DNA of 7,770 bases from Streptosporangiaceae bacterium (GTDB lineage Bacteria; Actinomycetota; Actinomycetes; Streptosporangiales; Streptosporangiaceae): positions 1 through 7,770 of the forward strand of contig JASHOI010000134.1 in the NCBI GenBank assembly GCA_030041195.1. The letters run 5' to 3'. Below the pieces are notes generated by a model. The model saw only the letters and a program-made list of their open reading frames with translations. It made no database searches and was not told where the DNA came from. This document shows positions 1-7,062 of this stretch, piece by piece (positions within the stretch are counted from its first letter, which is position 1; each line of letters starts with the position of its first letter). The position numbers were made by a program, and so were the translations under genes.

Positions 1-1
1 C

Positions 2-505
2 CGCCCGTTCGCGGACATTTGCCTACCTAGTGTTTTCGACGACAGCCTGGCCCCGGCCGGCGAGCACATCATGTCGATGTTCACCCAGTGGGTGCCGCAC
101 GGCTACGCCGATGCCGAGGACGACACCGAGCTCACGGCCTACGCCGACCGCGTGATCGGCCGGATGGAGTCGGTGGCGCCCGGATTCACCAGCTCGATCC
201 GGCACCGGCAGGTGATCGGGCCGCACACGATGCAGCAGGAATACGGCCTGGTCGGCGGCAACATCTTCCATGGCGAGCTGACCCTCGGCCAGATGTTCCA
301 CGCCCGGCCCGCCGCGGGTTACGCCGACCTGCGCACGCCGGTGCCCGGCCTGTACCAGGCCGGGTCGGCGACTCACGGCGGCGGCGGCGTCACCGGCATA
401 CCCGGCCGCAACGTCGTGCGGCAGATCCTCGCCGACGCCCGGGCCGACCGCTGGCGCGCCCGGGTCCGCGCCAGCCTGCCCCAGCGCCGGGCCGGCGCCG
501 CATAG
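2..505 (+). CDS. FAD-dependent phytoene desaturase/PYROXD2-like oxidoreductase, C-terminal part
   Basis: The reading frame is open from the left edge of the window (frame starting at base 2) to a TAG at 503-505, so this is the last 167 residues of a gene that starts outside. In-frame residues before the first internal ATG (71) already fit the family (PSVFDDSLAPAGEHIMSMF), so 71 is not a real start. Typical motifs of the phytoene-desaturase / carotenoid-isomerase-like NAD(P)/FAD oxidoreductases are GGNIFHGELTLGQMF, then TPVPGLYQAGSATHGGGGVTG, the C-terminal FAD-contacting glycine-rich segment. In full-length relatives an N-terminal Rossmann dinucleotide site binds FAD, and substrate oxidation or isomerisation occurs in the cytosol or at the membrane. 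The substrate cannot be told from this part. The gene is followed after nine bases by a small ASCH-like gene on the same strand, suggesting co-transcription. Family is confident, reaction is not. Confidence 0.9.
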   Translation, partial: RPFADICLPSVFDDSLAPAGEHIMSMFTQWVPHGYADAEDDTELTAYADRVIGRMESVAPGFTSSIRHRQVIGPHTMQQEYGLVGGNIFHGELTLGQMFHARPAAGYADLRTPVPGLYQAGSATHGGGGVTGIPGRNVVRQILADARADRWRARVRASLPQRRAGAA

Positions 506-514
506 GCCGCCCGA

Positions 515-835
515 ATGGAGTTCAGCAAGGAGCTGCGGGACGACGTGATCGCGGGCGTGATCACGGTCTCGTTCCGGCTGTGGCAGCGGCCCAAGGTCAG
601 GGTCGGCGGCCGGTACCGGGTCGGCCCCGCGCAGATCGAGGTCGACGCCGTCGAGCTGCTGCCGTTCGCCGCCATCACCGCGCTCGACGTGCGCCGCTCT
701 GGCGAGCCCGACCTGGAGTCACTGCGCCGCAGGGCCGCCCACGCCGGCCCGATCGACGACGGCACGCTCCTCTACCGGGTCGAGTTCCACGTCGTGACGA
801 CCGGCCACGGGGCGTGGCGTAACGGCCCCTCATAG
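515..835 (+). CDS. Small ASCH-like (PUA-fold) domain protein
   Basis: A 106-residue protein. The segment around residues 20-95 (VSFRLWQRPKVRVGGRYRVG, then QIEVDAVELLPFAAIT, DVRRSGEPDLESLRRRAAHAG and LLYRVEFHVV) resembles actinobacterial ASCH-domain proteins. ASCH domains have a PUA-like beta-barrel thought to bind RNA or modified nucleotides, and they are found as stand-alone proteins of mostly unknown role. The RVGPAQIEVDAVEL strand pair and the closing VEFHVV strand match the order of such a barrel. There is no signal peptide or membrane segment. The ATG lies nine bases after the upstream stop, with only a weak AGG at 504-506 as ribosome site, so translation may be coupled to the upstream gene. 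The stop codon overlaps the end of the opposing regulator gene by 6 bp. The domain was recognised by eye, and the specific function is unknown. Confidence 0.8.
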   Translation: MEFSKELRDDVIAGVITVSFRLWQRPKVRVGGRYRVGPAQIEVDAVELLPFAAITALDVRRSGEPDLESLRRRAAHAGPIDDGTLLYRVEFHVVTTGHGAWRNGPS

Positions 836-3679
836 GGCGACGGGGAGGTCGTCGAGTCTGGACACGACCTGGGCGGCGTCGGGATGGTGCAGATCGTCGA
901 GGACCGCGAGCGCCTGCTGCCAGGCCTCGCGGGCCGCCGGCCGGTCGCCGAGGGCCTGGTGCGCGTCGCCGAGCCTGGTCAGCACGCCGGCTTGCTCGGA
1001 CCGGTCGCTGACCACGCGCAGCAGGCCGAGCGCACGCTGGTAACAGCCGACGGCGTCGTCGTGCTGGCCCAGATGGCTTCTGACGTAACCCAGGTGGTCC
1101 CAGGTGTGCGCCTCGCCGAGCGCGTTCCCGAGCTCGCGGTGCAGGGCGAGGGCCTGCCGGCAGCGGCCGAGCGCCGCCTGGTAGTCGCCCGCCGCCGCGG
1201 CGTACCAGCCCAGGCGGTGCAGGCCGTGGGCCTGCCCGGCCCGGTGCCCGAGGTCGCGGTAGAGCCGCAGCGCGTGCTCGGTGTGCCGCCTGGCCGCCGC
1301 GTGCTGGCCCTGCTCCGCGCATGAGGTGCCAAGGAAGATGCTGCTGCGTGCCTCGCTGGCCCGGTCGCCGAGGTGCCGGAACGCCTCGATCGCCTGCTCG
1401 AGGTGGGCCCGCGCCTCGTCGTAACCGCGCAGGCGCATGCACACCAGGGCCAGGCCGTGGTGAGCGTGGGCCAGCCCGAGGCGGTCACCAAGGCGGCCGG
1501 CGGCGGCGAGCGCGGATTCCTGGGTGACGGCGAGGTCGTGCCAGTGCCCCTCGCGATCGAGGAACTCCGTCATCGCCGCGGGCAGTTGCCAGGCGCGGGC
1601 GTCGAGCCCAGCAGCCTCAGCCATCGCCGCGGACGCCAGCAGCACCTGGTGCTCGGCGGCGAACCAGGCCCGGGCCTGGGCCCGGCTGGTCATCCGTTCC
1701 GGCACCGTTCCCGGCTCGGCCTGGCCGAGTGCGAGCGGATCCCGCGCCGGGTAGAGCAGCGGGTACGCGGTGTTGGCGGTGATCAGATAGTGGTCGAGCA
1801 CCCGGCGGGTGGCGGGGCCGCGCTCGTCCGCCGCACCGCCGGCGCTGGCCAGCTCAGTGGCGTAGGCGCGCAGCAGGTCGTGGAAGCCGAACCGGCCGGG
1901 AGCCGGCTCGGCGAGCAGATGGGCGCTGGTGAGCTCGGCCAGGGCGCGGCGCGCCTGCGGCACCGTGATGCCGGCCAGGCTCGCCGCGGCCGGCGCCGAG
2001 ATGTCGGGTCCCTGGTGGACGCCGAGCAGCCGGAACATCCGCGCCGCCGGGCTGCTGAGCTGCCGGTACGACCAGGACAGCACCTCCCTGACGCTGCCCC
2101 CCGCGTCGTCGGTGCCCAGCGCGTCCAGCCGGCCCTCGTCGCTGCGCAGCTCGGCGGCGAGCGCTGCGAGCGTGAGCCCGGGGCGCGCGGCGGCTCTGGC
2201 CGCGGCGATCGAGAGCGCCAGCGGGAGCCCGGCGCAGAGCCCGGCCAGATCGGTGGCTGCGGCTGGCTCGGCCATCACCCGCTGCGCCCCCAGCCTGCCG
2301 ACCAGCAGCTCGCACGCCTCGGCCTCGCACATCACACCGAGGAACAACGGGTGCGCGCCCTCCATGGCGACCAGACCGGTCAGCTGGCTGCGGCTGGTGA
2401 CCAGCACCGCACAGCCCGGGCCGGGCAGCAGCGGCCGCACCTGGGCGGCATCCGCCGCGTTGTCGATCAGCACCAGCATTCGCTTGCCCGCCAGCATGCT
2501 GCGGTACAGCGCGGCCTGCGCGTCCAGCGACTCGGGGATCTGCGCCGAGAGAACGCCCATGGCGCGCAGCAGCCCGCGCAGCGCCTCCGCCGCGGTGACC
2601 GGCGTGCCCTCCGGGCCGAAGCCCCTGAGGTTGACGTACAGCTGCCCGCCCGGGAACCGGTCGGCGACCCGGTGCGCCCAGTGCACGGCCAGCGTGGTCT
2701 TGCCGACCCCGGCCGGGCCCGTGAGCACCCAGACCGCGCCGCGGCCGTCACCGTCCGTGGCGTGGCTGACCAGCTCGTCCAGGGCCTTCAGCTGCTCCGC
2801 CCGCCCGGCGAAGTGCGGCGGGCTGGTCGGCAGCTGCCGCGGCACCAGCCGAGCGAACGTGGTGGTGGCCACGGCGGACCCGACGTCATCGAGCGGCCCG
2901 GCGGCCGCCGCGGCCGTCTGGCCGGTGGCGGCCAGGTCCGGGTCGCCGGTCAGGATCTGCCGGTGCAGGGCCTGCAGTTCCGGGCCCGGCTCCACGCCCA
3001 GCTCGCTGGCCAGCCGGTCCCTGATGTCCCGGAAGACCCGCAGCGCGCCGTCTCGCTGCCCCAGCCGGTACAGCGCCACGATCAGCAGACAGGCGAGCCG
3101 CTCGGCCAGCGGGTGCTCCGCGAGCAGCCCCGGCAGCTCGGCGGCGGCCTGCCGCTCCATCCCGCACGCCAGCAGCCCGGCGACGCGGTCCTGGGCCACC
3201 GACAGGCGCTCCTCGGCGAGCATTGACCGGACCGCGGCCACCGCGGCGGTGCCCGGCGCGTCGGCCAGCGCCGGTCCTCGCCACAGGGCAAGCGCCCGGT
3301 CGAACGCGGCGACCGCAGCCCACCGGTCCCCGGCCGCCCGTCCGGTGGCGGCCAGCGACCGGAACCGGTGCACATCCACCCGGTCGGGCTCAACCTGCAG
3401 CCGGTAGGCCTCGCCGCACCGGTCCAGGCGGCTGCCCGGCACCGGGGTGAGCGCCCGGCGGGCGCCGGTCACCAGAGCCTGCAGGCTGCCCCGCGCGGAA
3501 CGCGGCGGCTGGTCGTCCCACACCGCGTCGATCAGCTCGGCCACCGGCACCGGGTGACCGGCCCGCAGCGCCAGCATGCCAAGCACCAGCCGCTGCTGCG
3601 GCGGCTGCGATGGCGTCCGCGAGCGGGCGGCCGGGACCTCGACGGGACCCAGCACCCTCAGCGCGATGTCGTCTTCCAT
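830..3679 (-). CDS. AfsR/SARP-type regulator: winged helix, BTAD, NB-ARC (STAND) ATPase and TPRs
   Basis: A 949-residue regulator. Residues about 5-95 form the OmpR-like winged helix (LRVLGPVEV; QQRLVLGMLALRAGHPV; LIDAVW). Residues about 99-245 are the bacterial transcriptional activation domain (DRVDVHRF; LIVALYRLGQRDGALRVF; ELGVEPGPELQALH). The NB-ARC ATPase follows: Walker A GPAGVGKTT at 321-329 (K327), Walker B RMLVLIDN at 400-407 (D406), the VLVTSRSQL sensor strand and GLPLAL at 484-489. The C-terminus carries five regular 40-residue TPR units at 733-932. Domain order and length match the AfsR group, which bind direct repeats upstream of target promoters and switch through nucleotide binding. 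The start at 3679 is preferred over an in-frame ATG at 3703 because AGGGAG (3685-3690) lies five bases upstream and the residues between look non-domain. It is divergent to the Gfo/Idh/MocA gene, its likeliest target. The ligand and the targets are unknown. Confidence 0.95.
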   Translation of the reverse strand: MEDDIALRVLGPVEVPAARSRTPSQPPQQRLVLGMLALRAGHPVPVAELIDAVWDDQPPRSARGSLQALVTGARRALTPVPGSRLDRCGEAYRLQVEPDRVDVHRFRSLAATGRAAGDRWAAVAAFDRALALWRGPALADAPGTAAVAAVRSMLAEERLSVAQDRVAGLLACGMERQAAAELPGLLAEHPLAERLACLLIVALYRLGQRDGALRVFRDIRDRLASELGVEPGPELQALHRQILTGDPDLAATGQTAAAAAGPLDDVGSAVATTTFARLVPRQLPTSPPHFAGRAEQLKALDELVSHATDGDGRGAVWVLTGPAGVGKTTLAVHWAHRVADRFPGGQLYVNLRGFGPEGTPVTAAEALRGLLRAMGVLSAQIPESLDAQAALYRSMLAGKRMLVLIDNAADAAQVRPLLPGPGCAVLVTSRSQLTGLVAMEGAHPLFLGVMCEAEACELLVGRLGAQRVMAEPAAATDLAGLCAGLPLALSIAAARAAARPGLTLAALAAELRSDEGRLDALGTDDAGGSVREVLSWSYRQLSSPAARMFRLLGVHQGPDISAPAAASLAGITVPQARRALAELTSAHLLAEPAPGRFGFHDLLRAYATELASAGGAADERGPATRRVLDHYLITANTAYPLLYPARDPLALGQAEPGTVPERMTSRAQARAWFAAEHQVLLASAAMAEAAGLDARAWQLPAAMTEFLDREGHWHDLAVTQESALAAAGRLGDRLGLAHAHHGLALVCMRLRGYDEARAHLEQAIEAFRHLGDRASEARSSIFLGTSCAEQGQHAAARRHTEHALRLYRDLGHRAGQAHGLHRLGWYAAAAGDYQAALGRCRQALALHRELGNALGEAHTWDHLGYVRSHLGQHDDAVGCYQRALGLLRVVSDRSEQAGVLTRLGDAHQALGDRPAAREAWQQALAVLDDLHHPDAAQVVSRLDDLPVAL

Positions 3680-3684
3680 CCCGG

Positions 3685-3690
3685 CTCCCT
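3685..3690 (-). promoter_or_regulatory. Ribosome binding site deciding the SARP regulator start
   Basis: On the minus strand AGGGAG stands five bases before the ATG at 3679-3677. The alternative in-frame ATG at 3703 has no purine-rich stretch at a proper distance. This sets the annotated start. Confidence 0.75.
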
Positions 3691-3808
3691 GGGACCAGCG
3701 CATAGCTGCTCGGCCGAGTATCGATCTTAAGCCGCGCTAACTCCGTATTTATGGTTATAACGGGCAGTTCAGTGTGCATCGTGACCCACATGTCATCGTC
3801 CCGTTGCA

Positions 3809-3823
3809 GGGGCGAAGCGCCCC
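3809..3823 (+). repeat. Short GC hairpin in the leader of the Gfo/Idh/MocA gene
   Basis: GGGGCG (3809-3814) and CGCCCC (3818-3823) form a perfect 6-bp stem with a 3-base loop, about 60 bases before the start codon. No U-tract follows, so it is not a classical terminator. It could be chance in this GC-rich DNA or a small leader structure. Confidence 0.4.
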
Positions 3824-3872
3824 GGAGCCCGAATGGCCCGATGATGGTGGTTTATTCGATCTTGACGACAAT

Positions 3873-3877
3873 GGGAG
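3873..3877 (+). promoter_or_regulatory. Ribosome binding site deciding the Gfo/Idh/MocA start
   Basis: GGGAG ends eight bases before the ATG at 3886. The same motif is only two bases from the ATG at 3880 and lies downstream of the ATG at 3871, so 3886 is the best-placed start. Confidence 0.6.
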
Positions 3878-3885
3878 CGATGGCC

Positions 3886-5142
3886 ATGGCTGGACCGGTG
3901 ACGATGGTGGTGCTCGGCGCCGGAGCCCGGGGCAACGTGTTCGGCGGGTTCGCCGAGCAGTTCCCCGGCCGGGCCAGGGTGGTGGCCGTCGCCGACCCGC
4001 GCGCGGATCGCCGGGACGCGCTGGCCGACCGGCTCGGGGTGGCCGCGGACCTGCGGCTGAGCGACTGGCAGCAGGTGGCCTCGCGGGAGCGGCTGGCCGA
4101 CGCGGTGATCGTGACCACGCCGGACCGCGAGCACGCCGAGGCGGCGATCCGGTTCGCCGGGCTCGGTTACCACGTGCTGCTCGAGAAGCCGATCGCGCCC
4201 TCCTGGGCGGAGTGCGTCGAGGTGGTCGACGCTGTCGAGAAGGCCGGGGTCATCCTGGCGGTCTGCCACGTGATGCGGTACACGCCCTACACCGAGGCCG
4301 TGAAGCAGGTCGTGGCCGAGGGCCGGCTCGGCCAGATCGTCGGCGTGGAGCAGTTGGAGCCGGTCGGCTGGTGGCACTTCGCGCACGCGTACGTGCGCGG
4401 CAACTGGCGCCGCGCCGACCAGGCCGGGCCGAGCTTGCTGACCAAGTGCTGCCACGACCTCGACTGGCTCCGTTACGTGGTCGGCAGGCCGGCCGTGGCG
4501 GTGTCGAGCCGCGGCGGGCTGCACCACTTCACCGCGGCCAGCCGGCCGCCGGGCGCCGCCGACCGCTGCCTCGACTGCGCCGTCGAGCCGGCCTGCCCGT
4601 ACTCGGCCACCCGGCTGTATCTCGGCTTCCTCGACGACCCGAAGCGGAAGCGCTGGCCGCTGTCGGTCCTCACCACCGACCTCACCGAGCGCGGCGTCCG
4701 GCGGGCGCTGCGCGACGGGCCGTACGGCCGCTGCGTCTACGCCTGCGACAACGACGTGGCCGACCATCAGGTGGTCACGATCGAGTTCGACGGCGGGGTC
4801 ACGGCAACGCTGACGATGAGCGCGTTCACGCCGTACGGGCGGCGCCGCACCCGGATCATGGGTGCCCGCGGGTTCCTGGAAGGCGACGGGCACCAGGTCA
4901 CGGTCACCGACTTCGTCACCGGGCAGGTCACGCCGGTTCCGGTGGCGGACTCGGCCGCGGGCGCCGGCGGCGGTCACGGCGGCGGGGACTTCGGCGTGAT
5001 CGGCGCCTTCGTCGACGCGGTGGCATCCGGCGACCGGTCGCTCATCTGCACCGGGCCGCGGGAATCGCTGGACAGCCATCAGATGGCGTTCGCCGCCGAG
5101 CGCAGCAGGCTGACCGGGGCGCCGGTGCCGCTCACCGGCTAG
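3886..5142 (+). CDS. Gfo/Idh/MocA-family NAD(P)-dependent oxidoreductase
   Basis: A 418-residue protein. The N-terminal Rossmann fold has GAGARG at residues 11-16 for the dinucleotide, and the family EKP motif is at 100-102 (LLEKPIAP). The C-terminal domain has the HDxD active-site motif at H190-D191-L192-D193 (TKCCHDLDW), where the histidine usually acts in hydride/proton transfer on a sugar or inositol hydroxyl. Members oxidise or reduce sugars, inositols and related polyols in the cytosol, and the substrate here cannot be read. A segment absent from minimal members carries C228, C231 and C237 (CLDCAVEPACPYS), with C283 and C287 further on (CVYAC). The frame is open to a GTG/ATG-rich stretch from 3751, but 3886 has the best ribosome site and puts the Rossmann strand right after the start. 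The stop lies two bases from the end of the convergent GMC gene. It is transcribed divergently from the SARP regulator. Confidence 0.93.
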   Translation: MAGPVTMVVLGAGARGNVFGGFAEQFPGRARVVAVADPRADRRDALADRLGVAADLRLSDWQQVASRERLADAVIVTTPDREHAEAAIRFAGLGYHVLLEKPIAPSWAECVEVVDAVEKAGVILAVCHVMRYTPYTEAVKQVVAEGRLGQIVGVEQLEPVGWWHFAHAYVRGNWRRADQAGPSLLTKCCHDLDWLRYVVGRPAVAVSSRGGLHHFTAASRPPGAADRCLDCAVEPACPYSATRLYLGFLDDPKRKRWPLSVLTTDLTERGVRRALRDGPYGRCVYACDNDVADHQVVTIEFDGGVTATLTMSAFTPYGRRRTRIMGARGFLEGDGHQVTVTDFVTGQVTPVPVADSAAGAGGGHGGGDFGVIGAFVDAVASGDRSLICTGPRESLDSHQMAFAAERSRLTGAPVPLTG

Positions 5143-5144
5143 CG

Positions 5145-6791
5145 CTACGGCGCCGAGGACGCGGAAAGCTCCTGGTCCGCGGGCTCCGTGGGGGCGAGCG
5201 GGGCACGGCCGCAGATCAGGTCGGCCGCCCGCTCGGCGATCGCTATCGTCGGCGCGTTGGTGTTGCCCCTCGGCACCGTGGGCATCACCGAGGCGTCCAC
5301 CACCCGCAGGCCCGCGATCCCCCTCACCCGCAGCTCCGGGTCGACCACGCTGGTGAGCCTGCTGGCCGCCAGCCTGGAATCGCCGCCCATCGCGCAGGTG
5401 CCGACCGGGTGGTAGATCGTGGTCAGGTTGTGCCGGATGAAGTCCCGGATCTCGGCGTCGCTGCGCACGTCGTCGCCGGGCGCGAGCTCCGACTTGCAGA
5501 TCTTGGACATGGGCCGCTGTACCGCGATGTCCCTGGCCATCTGGACGCCGGCGACCAGCGGCTCGATGTCGGCCCCGTCGGACAGGTAGGCCGGGTCGAT
5601 CAGCGGCTTGTGCCGCGGGTCGGTGCTGGCCAGCCGGACGTGGCCGCGGCTGCGCACCGCCACGAGCGCGATCAGCAGCGACAGCGCGCGGATGGCCGGG
5701 TCGGTGAGGCCGCCGTTCTGGTACGGGGCCGGCAGCGCATGCCACTGGATGTCCGGCGCGGGAAGCGCCGGGTCGGAGCGGCTGAACCCGCCCGACTCGG
5801 CGATGTTCGTGGTCATCGGCCCGGAGTGCATCAGCTGCCAGCGGGCCAGGCTCGCCCGGCCGGCCTGCTCCCACAGCCCACGGGACTTCGGCGTGTGCCA
5901 CATCGCCGTCACCGCCGGGTGGTCGGACAGGTTCCCGCCCACCCCCGGGCTCTCGGCGACCACGGTGATGCCGTGCGTCCGCAGGTGGTCGGCCGGGCCG
6001 ATGCCGGACAGCATGAGCAGCTGCGGGCTGCCGATCGCGCCGGCCGCCAGGATGACCTCGCCCTCGGCGTGCGCCGTCTCGGACCCGCCGCGCAGCAGGT
6101 AGTGCACGCCGACCGCGTGGCCGCCGGACACCGCGATGCTGGTCACCAGCGCGTCGGTCTGGATGGTCAGGTTCGGCCGGCCTGCGGCCGGGTGCAGGTA
6201 CGCGTCGGCCGCGCTGCAGCGGCGGCCGCGCTGCTGGGTCACCTGGTAGAAGCCGACGCCGTCCTGCCGGGGGCCGTTGAAGTCGTCGTTGGCCGGCAGG
6301 CCAGCGTGCTCGGCCGAGTCCACGAACGCGCTGGCCAGCGCCGACTTGTGCCGCAGATCGGTGACACTGAGCGGGCCCGAAGCCCCGTGGTAGGCGGAGG
6401 CCCCGCGGGAGTTGCCCTCGGCCCGCAGGAAGTACGGCAGCAGGTCGGTGTACCCCCAGCCCTCGCAGCCGAACTCGTCGCGCCAGGTGTTGTAGTCATA
6501 GCGGCTGCCGCGGATGTAGATCATCGCGTTGATCGACGACGACCCGCCGAGGGTCCTGCCGCGGGGCCAGTACACCGAGCGGCCCGCCGCGCGCTCCTGC
6601 GGGACCGTCTGGTAGTTCCAGTCATAGGTGCTCTGGAAGAGCAGGTTCTGCCCGGCCGGGATATGGATCTCACTGGCGGTGTCGGGCGGGCCAGCCTCGA
6701 GCAGCAGCACCCGGGTGTCCGGGTTCTCGGTGAGCCGCGCGGCAAGGACACAGCCCGCGCTGCCCGCGCCGACGATGACATAGTCATACAC
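5145..6791 (-). CDS. GMC-family FAD oxidoreductase (choline/alcohol dehydrogenase-like)
   Basis: A 548-residue flavoprotein, the usual length for bacterial choline-dehydrogenase-like GMC enzymes, which oxidise an alcohol to an aldehyde with FAD as acceptor. The FAD-binding Rossmann motif is GAGSAG at residues 8-13, with E32 (LLLEAG) to hold the ribose. GMC signature 1 is GRTLGGSSSINA at 78-89. Signature 2 is GAIGSPQLLMLSGIG at 251-265. The catalytic pair is H461 (YHPVGTCAMG) and N512 (GNTNAPTIAIAERAAD), the His-Asn type known from choline oxidase and dehydrogenases. The GTG start at 6791 is chosen because GGAGG lies six bases upstream and the Rossmann strand (VYDYVIVGAG) begins at once. The frame stays open upstream to 7046, but those residues resemble nothing known. 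There is no signal peptide or membrane helix. It converges on the Gfo/Idh/MocA gene. Family is certain, but the substrate (choline, an aryl alcohol or another alcohol) is open. Confidence 0.95.
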   Translation of the reverse strand: MYDYVIVGAGSAGCVLAARLTENPDTRVLLLEAGPPDTASEIHIPAGQNLLFQSTYDWNYQTVPQERAAGRSVYWPRGRTLGGSSSINAMIYIRGSRYDYNTWRDEFGCEGWGYTDLLPYFLRAEGNSRGASAYHGASGPLSVTDLRHKSALASAFVDSAEHAGLPANDDFNGPRQDGVGFYQVTQQRGRRCSAADAYLHPAAGRPNLTIQTDALVTSIAVSGGHAVGVHYLLRGGSETAHAEGEVILAAGAIGSPQLLMLSGIGPADHLRTHGITVVAESPGVGGNLSDHPAVTAMWHTPKSRGLWEQAGRASLARWQLMHSGPMTTNIAESGGFSRSDPALPAPDIQWHALPAPYQNGGLTDPAIRALSLLIALVAVRSRGHVRLASTDPRHKPLIDPAYLSDGADIEPLVAGVQMARDIAVQRPMSKICKSELAPGDDVRSDAEIRDFIRHNLTTIYHPVGTCAMGGDSRLAASRLTSVVDPELRVRGIAGLRVVDASVMPTVPRGNTNAPTIAIAERAADLICGRAPLAPTEPADQELSASSAP

Positions 6792-6797
6792 GGCCAG

Positions 6798-6802
6798 CCT
6801 CC
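6798..6802 (-). promoter_or_regulatory. Ribosome binding site deciding the GTG start of the GMC gene
   Basis: A perfect GGAGG on the minus strand, six bases before GTG at 6791-6789. It supports a GTG start over upstream in-frame ATG codons (the frame is open to 7046), whose encoded residues lack family similarity. Confidence 0.85.
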
Positions 6803-6828
6803 GGGCACAGGTCGGACATTTGCTGGAT

Positions 6829-6834
6829 ACCATA
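6829..6834 (-). promoter_or_regulatory. Possible -10 element of the GMC gene
   Basis: TATGGT on the minus strand fits TAnnnT and sits in a short AT-richer patch (6818-6840). A transcript from it would have a leader of about 30 bases with the GGAGG in it. No -35 match is seen at the right distance, so this is a weak call. Confidence 0.3.
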
Positions 6835-6872
6835 CTCATTCCCGGACCACCCGGTGCAGCCGATCCCGGCCT

Positions 6873-6896
6873 CCGAGAGCGGGCGCCCGCTCTTGG
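6873..6896. repeat. Near-perfect 24-bp palindrome
   Basis: The inner 18 bases (6876-6893) are a perfect palindrome with arms AGAGCGGGC and GCCCGCTCT. The arms extend to 12 bp with one G·T wobble (6875/6894). It is the first of five successive strong inverted repeats. Confidence 0.8.
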
Positions 6897-6924
6897 CCGG
6901 CAACACGCAGGTGATCGCGCCCCG

Positions 6925-6948
6925 GCCGGTTCCGGGCTCCCGGACGGC
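6925..6948. repeat. Hairpin with 10-bp interrupted stem
   Basis: TCCGGG (6931-6936) pairs with CCCGGA (6939-6944), extended by GCCG (6925-6928) and CGGC (6945-6948) with a two-base bulge (6929-6930). The apical loop is tight, so the top base pairs probably open. Confidence 0.6.
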
Positions 6949-6952
6949 ACCA

Positions 6953-6988
6953 AGCGCGCCCCCGGCCCGATCGGGCCGGGGGCGCGCT
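6953..6988. repeat. Perfect 36-bp palindrome
   Basis: The left arm 6953-6970 (18 bases, AGCGCGCCC...GGCCCGA) is the exact reverse complement of the right arm 6971-6988. There is no spacer; the centre reads CCCGATCGGG. In RNA either strand would fold into a very stable hairpin with a GAUC-type loop. No T-tract follows on either strand. Confidence 0.9.
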
Positions 6989-7002
6989 CCCCCCACATTT
7001 GC

Positions 7003-7062
7003 GGCCTGCTCGTGGCTCCGGCGGGCCCCCGAGATCCGCCGGGCACTCGATGCGAGCAGGCC
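7003..7062. repeat. Two-level stem with 10-bp outer helix
   Basis: GGCCTGCTCG (7003-7012) pairs perfectly with CGAGCAGGCC (7053-7062). Inside it CCGGCGG (7018-7024) pairs with CCGCCGG (7036-7042), leaving an 11-base loop. The outer right arm shares bases 7058-7062 with the next hairpin, so both cannot form together. Confidence 0.7.

Larger units (their letters stand above)
3680..3885. promoter_or_regulatory. Divergent promoter region between regulator and Gfo/Idh/MocA gene
   Basis: This 206-bp stretch lies between two gene starts pointing away from each other, so both promoters should be here. Its middle (about 3719-3760) is clearly AT-richer than its surroundings. The 8-bp palindrome GTTATAAC at 3754-3761 gives TATAAC, a 5/6 match to the -10 consensus, on both strands (3756-3761 on plus, 3759-3754 on minus). 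No convincing -35 element stands at 16-18 bp on either strand. A forward transcript from here would have a leader of roughly 115 bases. AfsR-type regulators usually bind direct repeats near the -35, but no clear pair of such repeats was seen. The promoter location is inferred and not demonstrated. Confidence 0.4.

Noticed and set aside
12..22. 11-mer CGGACATTTGC shared with 6813-6823
   Set aside because: One copy is inside a coding sequence and the other next to the GMC start, with no flanking similarity. It is most likely chance.
1373..3226. 617-residue plus-strand open frame
   Set aside because: It is antisense to the NB-ARC and TPR parts of the regulator, whose motifs are clear. It has no recognisable domain.
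3793..5901. 702-residue minus-strand open frame
   Set aside because: It lies antisense to the Gfo/Idh/MocA gene and out of frame with the GMC gene, both of which carry family motifs.
3774..6914. 1046-residue plus-strand open frame
   Set aside because: It runs across the Gfo/Idh/MocA gene in a shifted frame and the GMC gene on the opposite strand. Its translation is low-complexity R/G/A-rich with no motif, which is typical of a high-GC shadow frame.
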